Source: Elysia chlorotica
Lineage: Eukaryota; Mollusca; Gastropoda; Plakobranchidae
Assembly (NCBI GenBank): GCA_003991915.1
Contig: RQTK01001021.1
Location: 113,113-177,112 of the forward strand
DNA: 64,000 nt
Direction of reading: 5' to 3'
The position numbers and the translations under genes were made by a program. Below are positions 36,974 to 64,000 of this stretch, piece by piece. The notes under the pieces were generated by a model. It worked only from the letters and a program-made list of their open reading frames with translations. It was not told the origin of the DNA and searched no databases. Numbering within the stretch: the stretch's first letter is position 1; the number at the start of each line of letters is the position of its first letter.

Positions 36974-39900
36974 ATGGCTTCTGAGAAAATGAAACTAGAG
37001 GTTTGGAAAGGTGATTGGGGTCTGCCATCGGTGGACCCTCATTGTCTTGCGGTTCTTGTAAGTATATTATTATCTAGATAGTAATCACAAGTATCTAGAT
37101 CTGTAAATGATGCAAACATTTTCTTTTTTTAAATGATCTTTGATACATCTCATTCAACTGGTCCACACGTATTCAATTCATTGATTCAAAATGGTCATAA
37201 CTCAAGGGATGATAGGCAAAAATAAGCTTCTGCTACTACAATCTAGTAGAATCTAGACTCCGATACCTAAATCTAGATTAATTTACAGATCTAGGGTCGT
37301 AAAGTACAACGTTGTGGTATTACTATTTACCCTATGTCTTCTTTATGGCATATTCTTACAAGTTGTGAGCTCTCGTGAAATTGTAGGCCTACTTACGGCC
37401 ACTAAAATCTAGGGTACTCCTTACCCACTGCGGTCCCATCACTGTTTTCATGGCAGCCATATATTCGATATAGAGGTCAAGATGATTGGATGAATATTGT
37501 CTAGAGCTAAGAATTCAGTTGATTTTTATATAATCTATATGACAAAACATTAAGTGCCTCCAGTTACATAATTTCGTGCACCATAAAGGTACAGGCCTAA
37601 AGAAAAAGTAAATTTAAAAAGATTTTTATATTAATTTTCTTCAAGATTAACCGTTTTTTACTCTTCAATTTTTTATATCGAATCAATTACTTTGCTCTCC
37701 AATCCTCGAACATAATGGCTGCACATGTTTTAAACAGAGATGGGACCTTGTGGGTAAGAAGTACTGAATATGGATCATCATGTTAAGTTGTAAGGCCCCT
37801 AGAATCTAGATCAAGATCTGCATAGATCTATTGAACTGATGTCTGAAACAGATTCATTTTCACTTTCTTTTTTTTCGTCTTATCAAGTGCCATATATATA
37901 AAGAACTGAAAGATTCTTCTTTTTGTCTACATGGTAATGTATTTGTTTTTTAAAAACAATTTCTTTTTTTTTAAATGTTTGTACCCCTGTATATCAGTCT
38001 CTCTCTTACAGTACTCTTTGTGTGCATTTTTTCCCCCAGGCTTACTGCAAGTATTCAGGGGTACCAGTTGATGTAATCAAAACAGGCAACCCGTGGAGAT
38101 CACCAACAGGCGAGTAAACTCTTCCTGAGTACTTTTAAACGGAGTTTAATATTGCTTTTCATCATACATGATGATTAACTCAGAACTTCTGATGTTTCAT
38201 TAGCATGAAGATTGGATTCAATCATACTTTGAGATTGATGAAATTCTTAAAATGCAATTTATCAATTTTATGGTAGCACTATCTAATAGGTGACCTCCAA
38301 ATGCAAATAAGAACTTTTGTTCTCTTACCATTGACTCACAAAGTTTTTTTTCCTTGATCCCAACCCAAATTAATTTTTTCCTTTTAAATTTCTACCTTGC
38401 AAGAGTCAACTAGAAAAGATTTCTTCATTAATAATGCTCATTCTAAACAGTGTGTGTAGTTTCTCGAGTCTCAACTATCATAAATATGGCTCATAAGATT
38501 GCTAGGATTTATGATGAAGAAAATTGTAACTCTTTCATTTGTGTCTATAAATTGGAATATCTTGCTTAAAATTTTACTTTTTTTTTTTTTAGTTCATAAA
38601 GGTAGATTTATTTATAGAAGAAGATTACCAATGAAATAATTTTTAATTTATGGATTTGTGTACTCTTGTTTGCACAGGAAACTTTCCAGTGTTGAGGCAC
38701 AAAGGTGAATCATATTGCAAAGTCACAGATATATTTAGTTACCTGCGAAAAGAGGTAATAGCTATTTTTTTTAACATGTCTGTAACTTACAATTATTTAA
38801 TGCTCTTTCTTTCCCTAAAATTCGAGTGTCAATAGCCTATAAATGCACTTAGCAGACGGCTGGGGATTCAGAGGTGGGATTTCTTCTAGTAGCCCCTCCC
38901 TCCTCACAAGATTCTTCAGGAAACATAAAGTTGAAAAACTAATCAAAGCTTACTTTTTTTCTCTAAAGAGTTTCATAATGCAATGTTTTCCTGATTCTTT
39001 ATTTATTTTTCCATATTCTTGATTTCTTCATGTTCTAGTTACTCTCAACTTAAAGCATTTTTCATTCATTGGAAAATAATTCACTCAGGTTTATCACACG
39101 GTTACAAAGCTTTTCAAACAAAACTACATATAATTCTACATTTTAAAATATCAGGTAAATTCTTTTCTTTTTTTTTTTAAAGAGACATAATTGTGTAAGT
39201 ACAAATGCCTAAATTGTCAAAAATAAGATGAAAATATTTTATATGACTGGATTCCTACTTAACTTATTTCAATCCTTCATCCACCTTATTTATGACATTT
39301 ACTTAATTAAAAATGTTTCTGATGTTTTTAAATTTATATTTGTTGACCAGCACTGGGGGAGTGATTTTGAGCTGTCTACCAAACAGAGTGCTGATGTCAT
39401 CGCATTCTCTGCCTTGTTGGAGGAAAAACTCTTGCCAGCTTTGGTCAGTCCTTTACAAGTTTTATAATCTCACTCTTTGTCTATTCTTAAGTTGAAGAAT
39501 AAATTGGACATGAATCTAGGTGCTTCAGAAAAAAAAAATCAAAACAAAAATATAAAGAACATGCATCTAATCCTAGTCTATTTTATAGTACTGTGATAAT
39601 TATGCTAATATCACAATAGCTGCTACATGATCTAGATATGTTGTTCTCATTTTTAATCATGTTTTAAAGTAGGTATTTGTACCATAATTATGCTCTACGA
39701 ATCTTAAATTAGTTTTTATGAGATTAATACAATGCTAAATTTTCTCTCCTTGACTTGTATGTAGTTGCACCTCTGGTGGATGGATGACAAGACATTCATC
39801 GACGTAACTCGACCTTGGTACTCTCGGGCTATTCCGTTTCCACTAAGCCTGTTTTTACCAGGACGGACACAGAAGAAAGCGGAGCTGCGGGTCAACTTAA

Positions 39901-42900
39901 CCAAAGGTGGTGAATATATCTCAGAGATGGAGACTGAAGCAAAGGTATTTTAATTTTTATGTTCATAATATGAATTGTACATGGCATATATGGCATGCAT
40001 TGGTTTGTTCGTTTATAATATACTTTTTGCTCACCAATGCTCAAGATTCCATTCTGGTCTTGAATACTTAAACTTAAATACAACTGATATGTGTTAAAAA
40101 ATTGCTTTGGCTGAGAGCACTTTTACATGAATTTACAAAAAGTTATGCTAAAATTCTGTCTGTCAAACTCTGCTTTATATACCTTACAACCTTATCTCAT
40201 GATTGTCGATCTCCAACAATCTCTCCACAAGACCCCAGTTTGTTAAGTTAAATAATACCTGTTCCTCAACAATAATTCTGTATATAGGTGCGCCACATGA
40301 TGTGTTTTGTTTTCTGTAATATACACTATTTGAAGAAATGGTTGTACAACAATGTTTGAAAATGTGCCTTTAATGAAATCCACAGACAATACCACTATTG
40401 ACTGTCTTATATCAAAATATGAAAGCTATTCTTTCAAATTTCTTTATTTACCAAATTTTGTGATGACAAGTATCTACAATTAAAAGTCAGGGAGACAAAA
40501 GAATTGTTTATTGATTTTAGGACAAAGAAGAGTCCCGCTGCACCACTGATAATCAAAGATCAATGGGTAGAAAAGGTCTCTTCCTATAAGTACCTGGAAA
40601 TAACTTTAAACTCTTCTGGCACTACCATGTAAATTGTTCTTACAAGAAAGGAAATGAAAAACTTTAATTTTTAGAAAACTCACTTAAATATTTGAAAGTT
40701 GAAAAGCGCCTGATCAGCAAATTTTACAAAGCTACACTCCAAAGTATTCTTAGATTTGTCATAGATTGTTGGGATCCAGGTGGAAATATTACACTAAGTG
40801 ACAAAAATCATATAGATAGGATTGTGAGCATGGCGGGAAAAATAATAAATATCCATTTACCATTTGTTGGTGAACTATATTTGAAACACTGCTCTTCAAA
40901 AATCACATACTGAAAGATGCATAACACCTCGGCTTTCCCCAATATGAAATTTTATCATTCCTAGACTCTAGGCTAGGGAGCCTCCAAAATATCTGATATT
41001 TTTTTGACTTGTTTTTTTCTTATTATGCACAATATTTAGTATAAACTGCGACTTTAGGTGTTCAGTGTCTATAGATATAAATCGAATCTCAAAACTGAGT
41101 GAAAATAATTGCACTATTGTATAGATTTCTAAGTACTTACTATTGCAACACATTGGCTATTAGAGTTGATAGTTTTGAGAAAATAAACTGCTTTAAATGT
41201 GATATTGAATGTTGACCTATCAAGAACATGAGTATCTACATATACTGAGACCTTGGACCTACACCCACAGTTTTTGTACAAGTCTTTATGCTCGGTAACA
41301 TCCAGACAGGGACGTCATTGGTCATAGTTGGAATTTACTTTCCAAGGCCTTTTATGGGGGCTGATCATGTACATTATAAATATTTTTACCCAAAAACTTA
41401 TCTCATTTTATGATATATTTTTTTTCAATCCAGAGATCTTCTCTAACTCAGATTGGATACATAACAAATAGATTGTAAAGTTCCATCACACTTAGCCGTG
41501 TTTTTGTTTTGTTTTATAAGTTCAGCTCATAAGGAATCGTCCTCTAAACTCCATCAAGCATGTCATCATGGGATACGTAGAGTCAGGCTGAAAAAAAAGT
41601 TAGATCTAGAACATAACAATTTTAAAGTTGTGATAACTCCGCTTTATTTATTGTCCTTAATTATAGCAGCCTTTGTTGTAACCCAGAGTACGTAACTGGT
41701 AATTTAAGAAAAACCAAGTCTTTATTTGTGTCTCTCTCACTCTCACGCAGTCTCTCTCTCTCTCTCTTTCTCTTTCTCTATCTCTCTCAAGAAGTATTTT
41801 TTTAAAGTTGATAATGGTATTGTTTGCCATTATGAGCGTAAAGCCAACTTTGTAGACGACATACTGCAAACAGCCTAGCAAGTAGGCACACTGACACAGG
41901 CTTCATCATGCGGAGGCAGAAATTGGGAAGGCTAATTTTTACATTTTTGGGCCTGAAGAGTTCTTTAGAGAACCTAGACTCAAGGATAGGTAGGCTCTAT
42001 TTGGAGGCTTCATATAAACATCCATTATTATTGCATTTTTATATCATGAAAAACCAAATATCAACACAATGTTTCATTTCTTCTGGTTTAAAGAAATTAC
42101 TCATTCTCTTTAAGGTTTACAAAGAGGCCAAAGAATGTTTGAATCTGCTATCCCATAAACTTGGAGACAAGCAATACATGTTTGGAAGGCTGTAAGTTAA
42201 TAATTATATATTATTTTACTAAAATTCTGTTGAAATATTTGTTATGCTTTATTAATTTATAGACATACATTATTTTTTATAATTATACATAAAAAAACAC
42301 ATTAACAATAATTATAAAAATAAAAACAATTAAAACATTAATCATAATTATAAGAGAAAAAAAAAAGAAGAAAAAAGAGGATGAAGATAAAGAAGAAAAA
42401 GGACAGTCAGAAAAAATTGTCATCACAACTAAAAAAAAACAACTTGATGTTTCTTTATTATTTTTCAACAGATTAGTTATCTCAGTATCTTTTTATTACG
42501 ACAGATCATGCAACATTTTTTCTTCAAAAAGCTCTTCTCTTTGACATTCTATTCAATCAATTGTAGACTTCAGGAATATTGTTAATTTTGTATGTAATGT
42601 TCTACGTATACTAGCTGTACATTTAAAAAAAAAATAGAAATGTTGTTTGTTGGTCTGTTATACAACTAACACTCTGATCCTCAGACCATCGTCACTGGAT
42701 GCTCTTGTGTTTGGCTACCTGGCTCCCCTGTTGAAAGCCCCGCTGCCCAACAACCAGCTCCACAACCACCTGATCCAGTGTGACAATCTGTGTCGATTGG
42801 TCAACGATGTGCTCGTCACTTTCTTCCCTGTGGATCTCAGAGGTAACAATATAAACTCATTGCTTGTCAGAACTGTTAATATTTTGATTTCCAAGCTTTT

Positions 42901-44033
42901 TATCGTCCTATTTTACCCCTGATTGCCAAAATCTGTGTAGAAAGGTTGGAAGAGCATTGGTCTCTAGATCAGGAGGTCCACGGTTTGAATCTCACTATCA
43001 GTCAAAAATATGTTTATCCGATTTCGCCCCCCGTAACTGGTTGGGTCGGTGTCAGTATAATGTGACAGGCTGAGACAGGAGTCCAGGTCTACCCGCCCTG
43101 TCTCAATTGTGCAGCACATAAAATCGTCAGACGCCAGTCTTGAGGCCCATCCACAATATAGCCTATATAGTGCTGACGTTGGACATTAAACCAACTCAAC
43201 TCAACTCCATGCATGAAGAAAGGTGGAGAAAAATCTGTTGTTTCTCAAAAACAATTTTTTCAGTTATGTGTTGACTGTGTGAAAGTTTTCATTTGCCATT
43301 AAATTATCCTTTATGATATTATTCATATTTTACATGCCTCTTGTGAATTTTAGCTAAATTACGATACCATTTGCTTTGCTAGGCTCCCTTCTGGAATAAG
43401 CTATTGATGTAAGGGAAACTTTGTCAGTGCAATAATCAGACTTCTCGGAAAGATTACAAAATTAAATGAATAAATGCACAAACCAATAGGAAGGTGCATG
43501 CATTTTTATACTAGAAACAAATTAGCTCCCGGCAAGATGTCAAAAGAATATCTTTAATAATTTTTTTGTATATTCTGAGTGCATGAAACTCGTCAATAAA
43601 AAAAAACTTTTTATCATGAAGATTCTAACTAATATCACTTTTGCAATTGATACTAACTCACCGGAAAACAAATTTACTGAAGACATTCTGATATCTGTTG
43701 CAAGATCGTAACGCAATGCTCCTTCTTTTGTTTTTGTTTTTTAATTTGTATTTGTTTTTTCTCTTTTAAAAACCAGAAATGGAAGAAAAAAAGAAGAAGG
43801 AACAGCAGCAAAAGTCAAAAAATGTTACCATGGACAACTCAGAGTTTCCTCACAGAAGAAGGAACATGTTCTTGGCAGGCATCTTTGCGCTGACGACGAT
43901 GGCAATCTACGCTTGGTCCAGTGGTCTCATACAGATCCAGATCTCTGACCTGGACCCAGCGCCCTCACCCGACAGTCGCACGAATGGCAAGAGAAGCCAG
44001 GTAGCGGTGGAAGCAGGAGGCGCACAGAGCTAG
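36974..44033 (+). CDS. MTX1: Metaxin-1 (mitochondrial outer membrane)
   Basis: Eight exons: 36974-37057, 38040-38109, 38678-38754, 39351-39443, 39765-39944, 42115-42191, 42685-42842, 43777-44033; total 996 nt, 331 aa. Metaxin-1 works with metaxin-2 and SAM50 in the sorting and assembly machinery that inserts beta-barrel proteins, and in mitochondrial transport. The family N-terminus is clear (WKGDWGLPSVDPHCLAVL). The GST-like region follows: NPWRSPTGNFPVL; STKQSADVIAFSALLEEKLL; TRPWYSRAIPFPLSLFLPGR; KECLNLLSHKLGDKQYMFG; PSSLDALVFGYLAPLLKAPL. A single C-terminal membrane segment spans about residues 277-298, preceded by RRR, as expected of a tail anchor. Intron 2 uses a GC donor; all others are GT–AG. 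The start context AAAATGG is good. Confidence 0.96.
38110..38111 (+). promoter_or_regulatory. MTX1: GC 5' splice site, MTX1 intron 2
   Basis: The exon ends ACAG and the intron starts GCGAGT; the acceptor is at 38676-38677. This joins SPT|G|NFPVL exactly as in the metaxin family. No nearby GT donor keeps both frame and homology. GC–AG introns are a known minor class. Confidence 0.85.
40320..40920 (+). pseudogene. Degenerate LINE reverse-transcriptase fragment
   Basis: In MTX1 intron 5. Broken frames read TTIIDCLISKYES (an ADDT-region relic), ELFIDFRTKKSPAAPLII, KVSSYKYLEITLNS, then RLISKFYKATLQSILRF and SMAGKIINIHLPFVGELY. This order is typical of the C-terminal end of reverse transcriptase plus tail in vertebrate and mollusc non-LTR elements. 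Stops and frameshifts show it is dead. Clade not assigned. Confidence 0.75.
42935..43206 (+). mobile_element. tRNA-derived SINE
   Basis: In MTX1 intron 7. The head carries AAAGGTTGGAAGAGCATTGG (A-box-like) and GGTTTGAATCTC (B box). The body has GGTTGGGTCGGTGTCAGTAT, CTGAGACAGGAGTCC and CACAATATAGCCTATATAGT. It ends GTTGGACATTAAACCAACTC. The head is different again from the other copies. Confidence 0.82.
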
Positions 44034-47000
44034 CGATTTTGCTATTACCTTTTACATAATCAGGGCATGGACTGGCTGTGGAGTAAAAGTTAGATCTAAT
44101 TGTCTGTAGATAATTTTGTACCACCATACTGTACATTGATGATGCTCATTATCTAGTTCAAATATTGTGATTTCAGTCTTTGTGTTAGACATTTTAAACT
44201 GTATTTTGTTGTTACAAATTCATTGAGGTTTTGCTTTGGTTCTTGTTTATAGCATGAAAATCAGTGGAAAACTTGACTCAAAGAGGAGTTGAATGTTTTG
44301 TACAAACTCATTTTAGACAAATCTTGTGAACAAAGTAACATCTAGTAATTTTTTTTTTCAATTTTTTAAAGGATTATTAAAACAATTTTACTTTCTATTG
44401 CTGTAACTAACAAAATGAAGAAAAACCTTGAATCCACCCAAGACTTGTGTTGGTGCTTACAGAAATTATTTAGCCTAAAATTCCAAAGGACTGGTATTGT
44501 GGCTAAAGGTTGCCTGCAAAAACAAATCACCACATTTGAGGCCGTGAAAAAGTATGTACGTTTTTCTCCTTTTTAGGGGTGGAAATAAAGTAACGGTAAA
44601 ACTGTTATTTTGTTTATTCTTCATTTGGCATTTAAGAATGTATGGATGATCACAGTGGTGAGTATGTCAACTGAAGAAAATCAATACATGTACTTAAAAT
44701 ACATGTGGTTGGATTTTTTTTTTTCTGTTTTCACTGCTTTAATTGATATTTGGTGCATACACAGAATGTAAAAGATGTAGCATCCAATCTATGTGCTTTT
44801 TTATGTCAGGTATATATTCAAATTGTTTTTATCTTGTTTTGCTTTTATTTCACCCAGCAGAGGATAAAAGTATGTTTTTTGCTTTTGCTAGTGTTAGGTG
44901 TTAATATTTTACCTGTAACAAATTGATATATGTAGCTGCTGCATATTTTTACATCATTCAAGTTTAAAAGTCAGAGCGCATTTTTTGTCTGTGAAGAAAA
45001 CCATAAAGAGAAAGAATGGGTTGCTGGATGCTCACATCAGTTGTAAGTAATAGATTTTTTGTGCCCGGAGTTATTGTTATTGTTGCAACAGTAAATATTT
45101 TTCTAAATGTTATGTTTGGAGTTATGAATACTGTGCACCTTAATTTCAGTTAGATGTGTTTAGTTTTACCTATGGTCCTTCCCTTCATCTATATATTCAT
45201 ACGACTCTTTATCTCTCTCTCTCTAAGTCTACATCCATCCTTCTTCTTATCTATCTCCCTGCATCCATCAATTATTATTTCACTCACTGGTCAGTTTTTT
45301 AAGGTTGTTGAAAAACCACCAAAGCATTGCATCTGCTGTTGTTTTGAATCGGGAAGATATATTTATATTAGAACGTTTTTCTTATTGATTAAACTTTTTT
45401 TTTAATTACATATGATTTACCATGTTTATCTTGTGTGTCTTTTGTTACATTGTTTTTTGTTGTTCTTTTTCATTTAGATTTTCACCTTTCCAATCTGTAT
45501 TTTCACGGGGCATTAGTGGATGAACTTTAAATTCCTTTTGTGAATGATAATTACCTCTTTGATCTTCAGTGCAGTTGTTACGAAGAGGAAACACATTTTG
45601 GGCTAAACAAAATGTAAATAAAAATACCTTTCAGCTTCTTCTAAATAGGTTTAATACTAGAACTGTTAAATTGAAAATGAAAGTTTTTCTGTATAGGATT
45701 AACTCCTCTTTCTCGTATCACCTCAAAGATAAGCTTTAATTAAAACATTTTTAAGCACATACGAGATGGAGGCACATCTAAATGGATTTTTTAAATTGGA
45801 CTGAGTGCAAGAGAAAATGTAATACACACTTTTGTTGAAATGGCATTTAAATCTTTCTCTTAATTTAATGGCACACAACATTTACAATCGCTCTCTCCAC
45901 AAACAAAACAAAACAACCTTCAGTATGAATTCAAAATTAAAAAATCAATATTTTAACAATATTCTTAATACATTACTATTATGAGTACAAATGCATTGCA
46001 ACATTAAAATCCACTTCAAGTTGTATGAGAGATTGGTGTAGAAATAAAAAAAATGTTCATTAGCAAAAATAAAACTGCAGCAAAAAAAGTTTTAATTTTA
46101 ATTTTGTTGGTGCACTATTTAATAGGATTGAAAGATGGCAAAATGATTTATAGCAATGGGTGCTCAGCTGCTTATGTGAAACATCTTAATTTCAATTTTT
46201 TATTTGTCTAAAATGCAACATTTTGTATTTTTATTACAATTATTGGCAAATGATTTTCGTATTTTATTCATTTTGAGAATTTGTTAGAATGAGAAAAATT
46301 GTCCAAGAAGAGTTGCATGATGATAGATCATTTAATTAGATATTTTTGTTTATTCCCTTTGACCCCTTCAAAACGGAGAAAAGTAATTGGAACCAAGGAC
46401 AGTTTTTTGGCATGCGGTTGGAAATTTATTATATACATGTACAATGTAAAAGGAACAGAATCAAATTTCTGAAAACTATCTGGCTGTTGCTTACAGTACA
46501 TCACAGCTCTAGCAAGGAAAGATTTATTCCTTGTATGTTAATAAAATGATATTTAATCAGTTAAATTCAGTTGGATGAAAATCAATGATAGTTTGTCATG
46601 GACATGGAATAATTGTCAATGAGCTTTTCTTTACAGAGCAGTAGAGCAGTGGAATAATTTATTCAGATTCTCACTTGCAACAATAAATGTGTGGGGAGAT
46701 GTTTCACCTTTATTATGATGGATTTCAGAACAACCAAAGTAAAAGAATATATAATGAGCATCTGGACAAAGAACATGTTTATGTTGATCGGTACAAAAAT
46801 GATGAAACTTTGTGTTGGGAATGACGTGGTAGCTACATACAAGCTCGTCTGATTCCGGAAATCCATTTATCTTTACTGGAAGCTCTGGTCACTCGAATAA
46901 TGTTACATGTAGTGATTTGTATAGGCACTTGTGGTTAGTATTTACTTCAAGTAAAAGTACAATGTCATCAAAATGTCATCATCCTTCAAAAAATAAAAAG

Positions 47001-47458
47001 GAGAACCACTTTGAAAATCTCTGTGGTGCTTTATAATGTAGAAATTCTCCCAATTGCGGTTTCTGCACTGTCTTTTGAATCTTGAATTTTCACACACCCA
47101 AGCACAACATAATTATGAATAAAATTAATGATGAATGCCCTTTCTTGATAAGTTAGCGAAAACCGAGAGCAAAGCCAGTTGAATAGTTAAAAGAAAAGGC
47201 AAGCTTGTGGCTTCTAACTTAGTAAGATAACTGTGTGAAACCTCGTTAAACTGTCGTAGTAGCACAGTACTGTCGCATGGCTACACCCCCACATTGGGCC
47301 TCTAGCTCTTAGTTCAACATGATAACAATCATCATCAGCCTGGACCATATTATATCCTACTTCGAACTTTTCATTTAAATGCCGTCGACAAGTGACATCA
47401 TATAAAGTAATTAATATAATGGTGACTTTCCTCGAGACTTGCGTGACGTTCACGAAAG
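44034..47458. other. Intergenic region, no gene seen
   Basis: Begins with the MTX1 3' UTR; a candidate AATAAA is at 44584-44589. The rest is AT-rich with short homopolymer runs and no recognisable exon. The final part is the downstream flank of the CNBD2-like gene on the minus strand. Confidence 0.6.
44584..44589 (+). promoter_or_regulatory. MTX1: Candidate poly(A) signal, MTX1
   Basis: AATAAA about 550 bp after the MTX1 stop codon. Confidence 0.35.
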
Positions 47459-47800
47459 GTACACGCGCCCCTCAGCCCCCTGGGTTTCCTTGGAAGACCC
47501 TCAGTGTCGCGCCCCTCAGCCCCTTCGCGCCCCTCAGCCCCTTGGGCGCCCCTCAGCCCCGTGGGTTTCCTTGGAAGACCCTCAGTGTCGCGCCCCTCAG
47601 CCCCGTGGGTTTCCTTGGAAGACCCTCAGTGTCGCGCCCCTCAGCCCCGTGGGTTTCCTTGGAAGACCCTCAGTGTCTCAGCCCCGTGGGTTTCCTTGGA
47701 AGACCCTCAGTGTCGCGAGGCGAGCCCCTCAGCCCCGTGGGTTTCCTTGGAAGACCCTCAGTGTCGCGAGGCGAGCCCCGTGGGTTTCCTTGGAAGACCC

Positions 47801-63315
<15,515 letters not shown>

Positions 63316-64000
63316 CTGGGAGGAGATATGAAAACAAGGCCGTACAATGGTGTATTTCACTAGTTACATTTATTATAGAAAACGTGTGCATCTCGTATAC
63401 AAAATTACAAACTCCAAATACCTTTAGGGGTAACAATATGATAGTAAAGAAAATGATGTGAATAAAACAGAGCCACGTCTACCCAGTTCCCATTCATCCA
63501 AATCTTCGAACTCTGTGACATTGTTTACGCGTACGCTACTATGCTAGTGAACTCTGTGACATTATTTACGCGTACGCTACTATGCTAGTGAACTCTGTTG
63601 CATTGTTTACGCGTACGCTACTATGCTAGCATGTACCGCGTGAGTAATGGTCACCAATCGGCAGTTACGGGCTTAGAGTCTAGATCAATCTAGTTAAATC
63701 TTCTGGAGGTTTGATTTACAATAGAGGGGAGTGAGTAGTGTAAATTTATAAATAATATGAGCTACAGGATGGATTTTTCTCGATTGATCTCCGGTATTCT
63801 CGGATTAGTAAGAAGGCCTAGAGATGTTTCGATCTGTTGCCTTGTGTATATAAGAGAAGAGCGCGATAGAGGGTTAGTAAAATATGTTGATTGATGGTTT
63901 TTGTAGAGCGATAAGCGTTTATACTTTGTTTTTATGCTTTAAACTCGTGTTGTAATATCTTGCCTCCTTGAAAGCTTTTATTTTGCAGTTGTTTGGATTC
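63316..64000. other. Upstream part of CNBD2-like gene, no exon recognised
   Basis: Exon 63165-63315 is entered in phase 2, so at least one further 5' coding exon is needed. I find none here with confidence; it may lie beyond 64000. The stretch contains a 41-bp x3 tandem repeat. Confidence 0.5.
63508..63630. repeat. 41-bp tandem repeat, three copies
   Basis: Units start at 63508, 63549 and 63590 with GAACTCTGT. Each holds TTTACGCGTACGCTACTATG, with a GCGTACGC palindrome. Only a few substitutions between copies. Confidence 0.92.

Overview
The window is a eukaryotic nuclear genome segment: AT-rich, intron-rich, with GT–AG spliced genes, abundant microsatellites and SINE-like repeats. Protein matches point to a lophotrochozoan, and the repeat style suggests a mollusc, perhaps a gastropod. 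This taxon call is inference. There are no bacterial-type operons, rRNA genes, complete tRNA genes or CRISPR arrays. All gene models were spliced by eye from exon homology, splice sites and intron phase, with no transcript evidence.

Layout: (1) 988-2635, minus: a small two-exon gene I do not recognise. (2) 2636-7780: non-genic, rich in short tandem repeats. (3) 7781-15939, plus: MOB4 (phocein), eight exons, 224 aa. (4) 19374-27140, minus: an FAHD2-type fumarylacetoacetate hydrolase domain protein, seven exons, 329 aa. (5) 27818-34703, plus and divergent from FAHD2: an LRRC46 homologue. A tandem duplication repeats its exons 2 and 3, and one extra base breaks its frame. (6) 36974-44033, plus: metaxin-1 (MTX1), eight exons, 331 aa, with one GC–AG intron. 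(7) 47801-63315, minus: most of a CNBD2-like cyclic-nucleotide-binding protein. Its 5' end lies upstream of the last recognised exon, three 3' exons lie in a ~2.95 kb tandem duplication, and the terminal exon runs into a GC-rich minisatellite.

The genes do not form one pathway. MOB4 belongs to the STRIPAK phosphatase–kinase scaffold. MTX1 acts in mitochondrial outer-membrane protein import and assembly. FAHD2 is a predicted mitochondrial or cytosolic metal-dependent hydrolase. LRRC46 and CNBD2 are both linked in mammals to sperm and male fertility.

The strongest structural signals are two tandem exon-bearing duplications whose junctions both fall in or beside the same SINE family, a SINE family with different tRNA-like heads on a shared body and an (AACC)-like tail, and the minisatellite at the CNBD2 stop codon. 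I did not find a convincing new biological system. The duplications could be real or could be uncollapsed haplotypes in the assembly.
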